Assembly: GCA_014872815.1 (NCBI GenBank) | Contig: WKFK01000008.1 | Location: 116,534 to 180,533, forward strand | Reading direction: 5' to 3' | Length of the DNA stretch: 64,000 nt | DNA from: Paracoccaceae bacterium | GTDB taxonomy: Bacteria > Pseudomonadota > Alphaproteobacteria > Rhodobacterales > Rhodobacteraceae | Part shown: positions 25,969 through 33,484 of the stretch, piece by piece | Position numbering within the stretch: position 1 is the stretch's first letter | Layout of the letters: the number at the start of each line of letters is the position of its first letter | Notes under the pieces: generated by a model | Database searches by the model: none | The model's input: only the letters and a program-made list of their open reading frames with translations | Told to the model about the DNA's origin: nothing | Program-made: the position numbers and the translations under genes

Positions 25969-27479
25969 ATCTCTTGAGATGTGGTGAGGCGGAAGCTGAT
26001 GGCTTCTGCCAGATGGGGGCGACGGATTTGGTCGGCGCCCTCTAGGTCTGTGATGGTGCGGGCCACACGCAACACACGGTGATATCCGCGTGCCGTGAGG
26101 CCAAAGCGTTCGGCCACTTGGGACAGCAGGGCGCGGCCTTCGGCGTCTGGCGTGGCGATCTCTTCCAAAGCTTGGCCGTGGGCGTCGGCGTTCACGCGGA
26201 TGCCGTCGTTGTTTGCGAACCTCTCTGTTTGGAGCGCGCGGGCGGCGGCGACGCGATGGGCCACTTGTTCCGAGGTGTCGCCATCGTTGGGCAGGTCAAG
26301 GTCGCGAAAGGCCACTGGCGGGACTTCGATGCGTAAATCCATGCGGTCCATGAGGGGACCGGAGAGGCGTCCAAGGTAGTCTTGCCCACAGTCCGGCACG
26401 CGGGCGCAGGCTTGGGCGGGGTCATACATGTGACCGCAGCGGCAGGGGTTTGCGGCGGCGATCAACATGAACTTGCAGGGATACGTGACGTGCGCGTTGG
26501 CGCGGGCGATCATGACTTGGCCGGTTTCAATGGGTTGGCGCAGGGTTTCGAGTACGGGGCGGGAAAATTCCGGCATTTCGTCCATGAACAACACACCATT
26601 GTGGGCGAGAGAGATTTCACCGGGCTGCGCTCGTCGACCACCGCCTACTATGGCGGCCATGGACGCAGAATGATGCGGTTCCCTAAACGGGCGCGCGCGG
26701 GAGATGCCGCCTTGCTCCAATATGCCCGCAACCGAATGGATCATCGAGGTTTCCAGCGCTTCGGCAGGGCTCATGGGCGGCAGGATCGTGGGTAAACGTG
26801 CGGCCAGCATGGATTTGCCGGAACCTGGAGAGCCGACCATAAATAGATGATGACGTCCGGCCGCGGCGATTTCCAAGGCGCGTTTGGCGCGTTCTTGGCC
26901 TTTCACATCACGCAAATCGAGGGAGCTGCTTTCGCCCTGCACTTCGCCGGGTTGCGACGGCGCGAGCGGCGATTGGCCGGTGTAGTGGCGGACCACATCC
27001 GCCAAAGAGGCCGCGCCAATCACTTGGGTGGCGGCGACCCAGGCGGCTTCGGGGCTGCTGACTGCGGGGCAGAGCAACATGCGGTCTTCTTCTGCCGCGC
27101 TCATGGCGGCCGGTAAAGCGCCGGTGACGCCGACAAGGGAGCCGTCGAGTGACAATTCGCCAAGGCTCACGGTGCTTTCGGAGGCGTCCTCTGGGATGAT
27201 TCCGAGAGCCGCAAGCAAGGCGACGGCGATGGGCAGATCAAAATGGCTGCCTTCTTTGGGCAGATCGGCTGGCGACAGGTTGATGGTGATGCGTTTGGAG
27301 GGCAGGGCAATGGCCATTGCAGCGAGCGCAGCGCGGATGCGGTCGCGCGCTTCCGAAACGGCTTTGTCCGGCAGGCCGACGATGGAGAAAGCGGGAAGGC
27401 CGGGCGCAAGGGCGCATTGCACCTCAACCTGATGCGCCTCAACCCCTTCAAAGGCCACGGTATACGCCCGTGCAACCAT
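25965..27479 (-). CDS. comM: ComM/YifB family Mg-chelatase-like AAA+ ATPase
   Basis: A 504-residue AAA+ protein. In Vibrio, ComM is a hexameric branch-migration helicase that promotes integration of taken-up DNA. The N-terminal ChlI-like domain carries [18 protein letters not shown] (35-52), Walker A GSPGSGKS is at 216-223, Walker B follows in [10 protein letters not shown], and the Mg_chelatase C-terminal domain ends the protein with a Cys pair in [10 protein letters not shown]. The ATG at 27479 has GAGGG upstream; a TTG seven codons earlier is rejected. Most bacteria without known natural competence also keep this gene, so a general recombination role is likely. Confidence 0.9.
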   Translation of the reverse strand: MVARAYTVAFEGVEAHQVEVQCALAPGLPAFSIVGLPDKAVSEARDRIRAALAAMAIALPSKRITINLSPADLPKEGSHFDLPIAVALLAALGIIPEDASESTVSLGELSLDGSLVGVTGALPAAMSAAEEDRMLLCPAVSSPEAAWVAATQVIGAASLADVVRHYTGQSPLAPSQPGEVQGESSSLDLRDVKGQERAKRALEIAAAGRHHLFMVGSPGSGKSMLAARLPTILPPMSPAEALETSMIHSVAGILEQGGISRARPFREPHHSASMAAIVGGGRRAQPGEISLAHNGVLFMDEMPEFSRPVLETLRQPIETGQVMIARANAHVTYPCKFMLIAAANPCRCGHMYDPAQACARVPDCGQDYLGRLSGPLMDRMDLRIEVPPVAFRDLDLPNDGDTSEQVAHRVAAARALQTERFANNDGIRVNADAHGQALEEIATPDAEGRALLSQVAERFGLTARGYHRVLRVARTITDLEGADQIRRPHLAEAISFRLTTSQEI

Positions 27480-27558
27480 GGCAAAACCCTCGCCACACAA
27501 CAGATTAACAAACGTTAACTATTTGTAGCGAGGGTTGGTTAGCGAATGGTTAATGCGC

Positions 27559-28425
27559 CTATTGCAGCGCTATGAATGCGGGCCAGGCCTCCGGATCGGC
27601 CACGGTTTTGTCGCGGCAGAAGGCGTTGCACATGCCAAAGATGCGCCCGTTGAGTTCCATCAGGTGCGTGGAGGGCTTGCCGGAGTAGGGGCAATTTGCG
27701 TTCTCTGGCGTGCCGTCGCCCAAGGCCTTCGCTGCGAGGGGCTTGGGGCCGGGCCACGGGCGAGTTTGATAGTCTTTTGCGTACCACGGCAGGGTTGCGC
27801 CATGCGCCATGCCCATTGCGCGCCAGCGGCGGAATGCTGGGTCGGCCAAGTGGGTGTCGACATAGGTTTGTGCTACGTCGCCTACGGGTAGGTTGTAGCC
27901 TGCTATGCGAGCAGCAACCGGAGCGTAGAACACATCCGCGACGCTGTAGGCGCCACAGAGCCATGGGCCGTCCGCGCCGTAGGTGGCACGGGCGTGTTCC
28001 CAAATAGTTTCAAGGCGTTGGATGTCCTTGAGAAGGTCTTCAGATGGGCTGCTGTCTGCATAGGACAGGCGCAGGTTCATGGGGCAGTCGTTGCGCAGAG
28101 TGAAAAAGCCGGAGTGCATTTCCGCAGCCAGATTGCGCGCTGTGGCGCGCGCGCCGGGGTCACTGGGCCAGAGACCCGCATCCGGGTGGCGGGTGGCGAG
28201 TTCTTCAGCGATGGCGAGGCTGTCAGACAGGACCGCGCCTTCGGGTGTTTTCACGGCTGGCACGGTGCGCGCTGGGGCGATTTTGGTGAGCTGCTCCGCC
28301 ACAGATTTGTCGGAGAAGTCCACCAAAGTGGTGTTGCGGGTGATGCCGAACTTTTCAAAGAGAAGCCAGCCGCGCAGCGACCAGGAGGAATAGGCGTAAT
28401 CGCCAATGTATAAATCGTAGGTCAT
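27559..28425 (-). CDS. glutathione S-transferase with YHS/TRASH-like C-terminal tail
   Basis: A 288-residue protein. Residues 1-80 are a thioredoxin-like GST N-domain (YSSWSLRGWLLF replaces the usual Cys/Ser-x-x motif) and about 90-225 the helical C-domain (PWLCGAYSVADVFYAP is the N-capping/hydrophobic staple motif). The last roughly 50 residues are not GST: CPYSGK (Cys245) and FGMCNAFCRDKTVADP (Cys266, Cys270) resemble a metal-binding YHS/TRASH finger. This suggests a redox or metal link, but that is inference. The ATG at 28425 is preferred over one seven codons upstream. It lies 79 bases downstream of comM on the same strand. Confidence 0.8.
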   Translation of the reverse strand: MTYDLYIGDYAYSSWSLRGWLLFEKFGITRNTTLVDFSDKSVAEQLTKIAPARTVPAVKTPEGAVLSDSLAIAEELATRHPDAGLWPSDPGARATARNLAAEMHSGFFTLRNDCPMNLRLSYADSSPSEDLLKDIQRLETIWEHARATYGADGPWLCGAYSVADVFYAPVAARIAGYNLPVGDVAQTYVDTHLADPAFRRWRAMGMAHGATLPWYAKDYQTRPWPGPKPLAAKALGDGTPENANCPYSGKPSTHLMELNGRIFGMCNAFCRDKTVADPEAWPAFIALQ

Positions 28426-28483
28426 GACAGTAGAGTAGCACGTCATAACTCATCACGATATTAAAACATTTTGACATAATTGA

Positions 28484-29062
28484 TCACGGAACGTGATTGA
28501 TCGGGTGTGCTGTCCAGCCGGTGTCGTCAATTTTGATTGAGGTGACCGAGAGGTTGTCGATGCGGTGGGCAAAAACCTCCTCGGCGGTCAGCTGCTCGGC
28601 GCGCTGGATTTGCGTCAGGATCACGCCAAAGTGCACAACCACGATCAGTTTGGCACCGCGATGCGCGTCAATCAAGCGATCAATGGCGCCATCCACGCGG
28701 GAAGTGACCTCGTTCCAGCTTTCGCCATTGGGGGGGCGCACGTCGCCTGGGGTTTCCCAGTAAGCGCGGATGCGGTCAGGGTCAGTGGCTTCGATTTCGG
28801 CGAAGGCTTTGAGTTCCCAGTCTCCAAAGTGGATTTCGCGCAAGGCGGCATCGTGTTCCAAGCGGCGACGATCGCGTTGGATGGCATCCGCCGTGGCGAC
28901 ACAGCGTTGTAGGTCGGAACTGATCACAATGCCGTCAGAAGGGAGGTGGTCTGCAAGCCGGGCGACCTGAGCAGTGTCAGACAGATCCGCGGGCAGGTCG
29001 GACCAGCCCACCATGGTTTTGGCGTGGGTCGGGCCATGGCGCACAAGGTGCAATTCGGTCAT
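28484..29062 (-). CDS. histidine phosphatase family protein (CobC-like)
   Basis: A 192-residue phosphoglycerate-mutase-fold phosphatase. LVRHGPT places the phospho-accepting His at position 9; the second catalytic His is His144 in VVVHFGV, and Glu75 (REIHFGDWE) is the proton donor region. Its start overlaps the cobU-like gene stop by 4 bases, which makes alpha-ribazole phosphatase, the last-but-one step in lower-ligand assembly of cobalamin, the best guess. Other substrates remain possible because the family is broad. Confidence 0.78.
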   Translation of the reverse strand: MTELHLVRHGPTHAKTMVGWSDLPADLSDTAQVARLADHLPSDGIVISSDLQRCVATADAIQRDRRRLEHDAALREIHFGDWELKAFAEIEATDPDRIRAYWETPGDVRPPNGESWNEVTSRVDGAIDRLIDAHRGAKLIVVVHFGVILTQIQRAEQLTAEEVFAHRIDNLSVTSIKIDDTGWTAHPINHVP

Positions 29063-29580
29063 GGCAGGTCTCCTTTTAGCACCATTGGCAATCCGGCCAC
29101 CACGAGCACCGCCAGATCGGACTGTTGCGCGATGGCCTGATTGAGGGCGCCTTGCGCGTCGCGGAAACGACGGGCGAGGGCATTTTCTGGCACGACGTCG
29201 AGGCCAACTTCGTTTGAGACTACCACCACATGGGCCGGGCAGGCCTGCAATGCGTCGAGCAGTTTGGCTTGTTCCGCCGCCAGGTCATTCTCCGCAAGCA
29301 TTTGATTGGACAGCCACATTGTGGCGCAGTCCAGAAGGACAATTGCGTCTTCGGGGAGGTCACGCAGCACTTCAGAGGTGTCGAGTGGTGCCTCGATTGT
29401 GTGCCAGTCCGGGCCGCGTTGTCGCAGATGCTTTTGCACCTTTTGGCGCATTTCATCGTCAAAGGTTTGGGCGGTGGCGATGTAAAAGCGTGGTTGCGGG
29501 GCAGCCATGACCAGCTTTTCAGCAAAGGCCGATTTGCCGGAGGCGGCGCCTCCCAAAATCAGGCTGAGTTTTGGCAACAT
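29059..29580 (-). CDS. cobU: adenosylcobinamide kinase / guanylyltransferase
   Basis: Phosphorylates adenosylcobinamide and attaches GMP, giving the GDP-activated intermediate of cobalamin assembly and salvage (CobU, also called CobP). The 173-residue protein carries the P-loop GGAASGKS at 10-17, HTIEAP near 62-67 holding the guanylylated His, and VVVSNEVGLDVVP near 118-130. It is coupled to the following histidine phosphatase by a 4-base overlap. I see no cobalamin riboswitch in the 122 bases between it and the divergent ChaN-like gene. Product cobalamin would serve the B12-dependent mutase encoded earlier. Confidence 0.93.
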   Translation of the reverse strand: MLPKLSLILGGAASGKSAFAEKLVMAAPQPRFYIATAQTFDDEMRQKVQKHLRQRGPDWHTIEAPLDTSEVLRDLPEDAIVLLDCATMWLSNQMLAENDLAAEQAKLLDALQACPAHVVVVSNEVGLDVVPENALARRFRDAQGALNQAIAQQSDLAVLVVAGLPMVLKGDLP

Positions 29581-29702
29581 GATTGTATCCTTTGCGCGTT
29601 GGCGGGCACCCTGCGGTATTCATGCAGGCGGGGCAAGCGGGAATGATACCTGCGACGCAAGGTGGGCTTGCATCTCCGCATAGCGCGCGGTTTGGTGGCG
29701 GT

Positions 29703-30494
29703 ATGAAACAGACGATCGCAGCTTTTTCTTTTTCGGTCCTCGCAACCGCAGGCTTTGCGCAGGGTGTGTCTTACGATCTGTTCCGCGATGCGGATGTGGT
29801 GTTCCTCGGCGAAGTACACGACAACCCGGTGCATCACGACAATCAGGCGCAGGCGATTTTGGCGATTGGGCCAAAGGCGGTGGTGTTTGAGATGTTGGTG
29901 CCGGAGCAGGCCGCAAAGGTGACGCCTGATTTGTTGGATGATGCGCGCGCGTTAGAGGCGGCGTTGGGCTGGAATGACAGCGGTTGGCCCGATTTTTCGA
30001 TGTACTATCCAGTGTTTGCCGTGCTGGGGGATGCCAAGGTCTATGGCGCGCAGGTGCCACGTGAGGCCGCCGGAATTGCCTTTAAAGGTGGTGATTTGAG
30101 CGCGGCTTTGGAAGGCGCAGGGGCTGAATTTGGTCTGACCTTGCCGCTGCCGCAGGAACAGCAGGAAGAACGAGAAGCTCTGCAAATGGCGGCGCATTGT
30201 GATGCGCTGCCTGAGGAGATGTTACCAGGCATGGTGATGGCGCAGCGGCTGCGGGATGCGCGGTTAGCGCAGGCGGTGACAGAGGCCTTGGATGAAACCG
30301 GCGGGCCTGTCGCGGTGATCACGGGCAATGGACATGCCCGCATCGATTGGGGCGCGCCGGTTTTGTTGCCAAAGGTGATTGCCTCCATGTCCTTTGGCCA
30401 GCTTGAGGCGGAACCGCAGAGTGACCCGCCCTACGATCTTTGGATTGTGACGGAGGCTGCGGAGCGGGACGATCCTTGCGCGGCGTTCAAATAA
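29703..30494 (+). CDS. ChaN family periplasmic protein
   Basis: A 263-residue protein with a signal peptide ending SVLATAGFAQ (about residue 20) and no lipobox Cys. The ChaN (haem/iron-regulated lipoprotein) core shows VVFLGEVHDNPVHHDNQ (33-48), with Glu37, His39, His44 and His45 as likely metal or haem ligands, and ITGNGHARID near the C-terminus. Campylobacter ChaN binds two stacked haems; the role here is inferred to be periplasmic iron or haem handling. The ATG at 29703 is chosen because it starts the signal peptide. Divergent from cobU. Confidence 0.8.
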   Translation: MKQTIAAFSFSVLATAGFAQGVSYDLFRDADVVFLGEVHDNPVHHDNQAQAILAIGPKAVVFEMLVPEQAAKVTPDLLDDARALEAALGWNDSGWPDFSMYYPVFAVLGDAKVYGAQVPREAAGIAFKGGDLSAALEGAGAEFGLTLPLPQEQQEEREALQMAAHCDALPEEMLPGMVMAQRLRDARLAQAVTEALDETGGPVAVITGNGHARIDWGAPVLLPKVIASMSFGQLEAEPQSDPPYDLWIVTEAAERDDPCAAFK

Positions 30495-30560
30495 GCGTGC
30501 TTGCCCCTTTGGCCTATGCGGCCTAGGTTTGGGCACCTTAGCGTGAAAGAGGTCTGCTAA

Positions 30561-31757
30561 ATGCTGACGGACAAACGAATTCTCCTGATCATCGCCGGTG
30601 GAATCGCGGCCTATAAGTCCTTGGAGCTGATCCGTAGGTTGCGAGAGCGCGGCGCTTGGGTGACGCCGGTGCTGACCCGTGCAGCGGAAGAGTTTGTGAC
30701 GCCTTTGTCCGTGTCGTCGTTGGCGGGAGAGAAGGTCTATCGCGATTTGTTTGACCTGACCGATGAAGCGGAGATGGGGCACATCCAGTTGTCACGCTCT
30801 GCGGATTTGATTGTGGTGGCGCCGGGCACGGCGGATTTGATGGCGAAGATGGCCCACGGCATGGCCAATGATATGGCCTCAACACTGTTGTTGGCGACGG
30901 ATACGCCGGTGCTGGTGGCGCCAGCGATGAACGTGCGCATGTGGGATCATCCGGCAACACAACGCAATCTGGCGCAGTTGAAAGCGGATGGCGTTAGTTT
31001 TGTTGGCCCCAATGAGGGCGATATGGCCTGTGGCGAATTTGGGCCGGGGCGTATGTCTGAGCCGATGGAAATTGTGCAGGCCATTCAAGGCGCTCTGTCG
31101 GAAGGTCCACTGCAAGGACAACGGGTTCTGGTGACGTCCGGGCCGACACATGAGCCGATAGACCCTGTGCGCTATATCGCGAACCGCTCGTCAGGAGCGC
31201 AGGGCACGGCGATTGCGAACGCACTGGTCAAACTGGGCGCAGATGTGGTGTTTGTTACGGGACCGGCGGACGCCGTGCGGCCGACGGGGGCGCAGGTGGT
31301 TGAGGTGCAGACGGCGGCGGAAATGCTGAAAGCTGTGCAGGGTGCACTGCCCGTGGATGCGGCGATCTTCTGTGCCGCTGTGGCTGACTGGCGGGTGGCA
31401 AGTGCTTCTGACAGCAAGATAAAAAAGACCAGGGGCGGCTTGCCCACCTTGGAGTTTGCCGAAAACCCAGACATCCTGGCGACCGTGAGCCATATGGGGA
31501 CGGGGCGACCGGGATTGGTGGTGGGTTTTGCGGCCGAGACCGATGATGTGATCGAAAATGCCACCGCGAAACGTATCCGAAAAGGATGTGATTGGATTGT
31601 TGCGAACGACGTGAGCCCGGCAACGGGGATCATGGGGGGCAGTGAAAACGCCGTGACGTTGATTTCGGATGCGGGATCAGAGGCTTGGCCGCGCATGGGC
31701 AAGGATGATGTGGCGGAAAAACTGACTGCGAAGATTGCGGAAACGCTGACGAAGTGA
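30561..31757 (+). CDS. coaBC: bifunctional phosphopantothenoylcysteine decarboxylase/synthetase
   Basis: Makes 4'-phosphopantetheine in coenzyme A synthesis: CoaB joins phosphopantothenate and cysteine, CoaC decarboxylates the product. The 398-residue protein has the FMN-binding CoaC domain first (LLIIAGGIAAYKSLEL, then PAMNVRMWDHPATQRN) and the CoaB domain after about 190 (SGPTHEPIDPVRYIANRSSG). The length is standard. AGAGG precedes the ATG. dut follows after 48 bases, a common pairing in alphaproteobacteria. Confidence 0.96.
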   Translation: MLTDKRILLIIAGGIAAYKSLELIRRLRERGAWVTPVLTRAAEEFVTPLSVSSLAGEKVYRDLFDLTDEAEMGHIQLSRSADLIVVAPGTADLMAKMAHGMANDMASTLLLATDTPVLVAPAMNVRMWDHPATQRNLAQLKADGVSFVGPNEGDMACGEFGPGRMSEPMEIVQAIQGALSEGPLQGQRVLVTSGPTHEPIDPVRYIANRSSGAQGTAIANALVKLGADVVFVTGPADAVRPTGAQVVEVQTAAEMLKAVQGALPVDAAIFCAAVADWRVASASDSKIKKTRGGLPTLEFAENPDILATVSHMGTGRPGLVVGFAAETDDVIENATAKRIRKGCDWIVANDVSPATGIMGGSENAVTLISDAGSEAWPRMGKDDVAEKLTAKIAETLTK

Positions 31758-31767
31758 CGCGCTTATG

Positions 31768-31804
31768 CGCGGCCTCCGGCGGGGATATTTAGGGACAGTG
31801 AAGA
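31768..31804 (+). promoter_or_regulatory. intergenic GCCTCCGGCGGGGATATTT element before dut
   Basis: The 48 bases between coaBC and dut hold a G+C-rich block GCGGCCTCCGGCGGGG followed by ATATTTAGGGACAGTGAAGA. From memory, similar sequences recur between genes in many Rhodobacteraceae genomes. I could not check that and saw no second good copy in this window. Its function is unknown. Confidence 0.35.
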
Positions 31805-31805
31805 C

Positions 31806-32273
31806 ATGGCTGTGGTGCCAATAAAGCTAAAATGGCTCGAAGATGCGGACCGGGAGGTTGCCTTGCCGTCCTATGAAACGGCGGGGGCTGCCGGTGCGGA
31901 TGTGCGAGCAAATTTCCCGCCAGATCAACGGGATGGCGTGATTTTGGCGCCAGGTGCGCGGGCATTGGTGCCAACCGGACTATCACTGGAGATTCCGCAA
32001 GGCTATGAAGTGCAGATGCGGCCGCGCTCCGGGCTGGCACTGAAACATGGCATTACCTTGCCCAATAGTCCGGGAACGATTGACAGTGACTACCGCGGGC
32101 CCCTTGGCGTGATTGTGCTGAACACAGGGCAGGAGCCGTTTGAGATCAGCCATGGTATGCGCATTGCGCAGATGGTTGTGGCGCCGGTTGTGGTGGCAGA
32201 GTTTCAATTGGATCAAGAGCTTAGCGAAACCAGTCGCGGGACGGGCGGGTTTGGCTCCACCGGAGTAAGCTGA
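31806..32273 (+). CDS. dut: dUTP diphosphatase
   Basis: Hydrolyses dUTP to dUMP and pyrophosphate, keeping uracil out of DNA. The 155-residue trimeric enzyme shows all five family motifs in order: [38 protein letters not shown] and the C-terminal GTGGFGSTG. Its stop overlaps the start of the MoeB-like gene by one base (TGATG), so the two are translationally coupled. Confidence 0.96.
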   Translation: MAVVPIKLKWLEDADREVALPSYETAGAAGADVRANFPPDQRDGVILAPGARALVPTGLSLEIPQGYEVQMRPRSGLALKHGITLPNSPGTIDSDYRGPLGVIVLNTGQEPFEISHGMRIAQMVVAPVVVAEFQLDQELSETSRGTGGFGSTGVS

Positions 32274-33328
32274 TGCTTCTGGTGTTGATCATGGCCGCGG
32301 GGCTTTGGGGCATCGGCATGGTGATGGGCGCACCAAAATCGGCGCGATGGACCATGATCGGGCTGCTGTATCTGGCTGTTGTGGGTGTGCAGGCGGTGTT
32401 TCCGCCGGAGCATCAATTGGTGATCGCGACCGGTGGTAGTCTGGCGATGTGGTTGATGATTGGCGGAACGGTTGCGATTGTTCTGGCCTACTCAAGCATG
32501 GTGCAAAAACTGCGCCAGAAAGCGGATGCAAAGGCCGCTGGCGAGGCGCAGGAAAACGCGGCGCAAGAGCTGTTTTCCGAGACTGAATTGAACCGCTATG
32601 CACGGCATATTGTGCTGCGCGAGTTGGGCGGGTTGGGGCAGAAAAAGCTGAAAGATGCCAAAGTGTTGGTTGTTGGGGCTGGTGGGCTTGGATCGCCGGT
32701 TTTGCTGTATCTAGCGGCGGCTGGCGTGGGGCGTATTGGGGTGGTGGACGATGATGTGGTCGATAACTCCAATTTGCAGCGTCAGGTGATCCACCAAGAT
32801 GAGGCGATTGGCACGCCGAAGGTGCTGTCGGCGGCGGAGGCGATGACGGCGCAGAACCCGTTTGTGACGGTGGTGCCATACCCGCGCCGGCTGACCGAAG
32901 AGGATGCGGCGGAGATCATTGGCGAATATGATCTGGTGCTGGATGGCACAGACAATTTTGACACACGCTACTTGGTGAATGAGGTCTGTGTGGCGCAGGG
33001 CAAGCCTTTGATTTCCGGCGCCTTGTCGCAATGGGAAGGGCAGTTGAGTGTGTTTGACCCCGCCAATGGAGCCCCTTGTTATCAGTGTATTTTCCCTGAG
33101 GCACCTGCGCCGGGCATGGCGCCCAGCTGCTCGGAAGCCGGTGTGGTTGGGCCACTGCCGGGCGTGGTCGGCACGATGATGGCGGCGGAAGCCGTGAAAG
33201 TGATTACCGGTGCCGGGGCAGCCTTGCGCGGTGAGATGATGATTTATGACGCGCTGTGGGGAGAGACCCGCAAGATTGGTCTAAAGCCGCGCTCGGATTG
33301 CCCGACCTGCGGGCGCCAGAAGGGCTGA
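32273..33328 (+). CDS. membrane-anchored MoeB/ThiF-type adenylyltransferase
   Basis: A 351-residue E1-like enzyme that adenylates the C-terminal glycine of a ubiquitin-like sulfur carrier (MoaD or ThiS). The ATP loop GAGGLG is at 135-140, NLQRQ at 167-171, and zinc-binding pairs are CYQC (269-272) and CPTC (343-346). Unusually, residues 2-74 form about three transmembrane helices, followed by a charged linker with EAQENAAQELFS before the catalytic domain at about 104. This would tether sulfur-carrier activation to the inner membrane. The start codon overlaps the dut stop. moeB is the best-fitting family name. Confidence 0.85.
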   Translation: MLLVLIMAAGLWGIGMVMGAPKSARWTMIGLLYLAVVGVQAVFPPEHQLVIATGGSLAMWLMIGGTVAIVLAYSSMVQKLRQKADAKAAGEAQENAAQELFSETELNRYARHIVLRELGGLGQKKLKDAKVLVVGAGGLGSPVLLYLAAAGVGRIGVVDDDVVDNSNLQRQVIHQDEAIGTPKVLSAAEAMTAQNPFVTVVPYPRRLTEEDAAEIIGEYDLVLDGTDNFDTRYLVNEVCVAQGKPLISGALSQWEGQLSVFDPANGAPCYQCIFPEAPAPGMAPSCSEAGVVGPLPGVVGTMMAAEAVKVITGAGAALRGEMMIYDALWGETRKIGLKPRSDCPTCGRQKG

Positions 33329-33334
33329 TTTTCA

Positions 33335-33378
33335 CGTCGGTATTGCGTCGGTATCACGTCTGTATTGCGACGGTGGCG
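33335..33378. repeat. four tandem 11-bp degenerate repeats
   Basis: CGTCGGTATTG, CGTCGGTATCA, CGTCTGTATTG and CGACGGTGGCG follow one another without gaps. The first three differ at one to three positions and the fourth is more diverged. They start a few bases after the MoeB-like stop and precede the oligopeptidase start by about 105 bases. The period of one DNA turn suggests a protein-binding array, but no regulator is known. Confidence 0.6.
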
Positions 33379-33484
33379 ATAGCTGCACATGCACGGCAAA
33401 TCTGTGCAGTTACGCACGGATTGGTGAGGTGGATTGCACCTCCTGGGAGCCCTGCCTAGGGTGGGCGCAAAGGAGATTCATCTG

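Noticed and set aside
28487-28510. ATCACG-GAA-CGTGAT hairpin near the phosphatase stop
   Set aside because: Only six pairs and no U-tract; too weak to call a terminator.
29581-29702. Cobalamin riboswitch before the cobU-like gene
   Set aside because: I looked for the B12-box and stems in the short gap and saw none.
33335-33378. CRISPR-like array
   Set aside because: The units are 11 bases with no spacers, so this is not a CRISPR.
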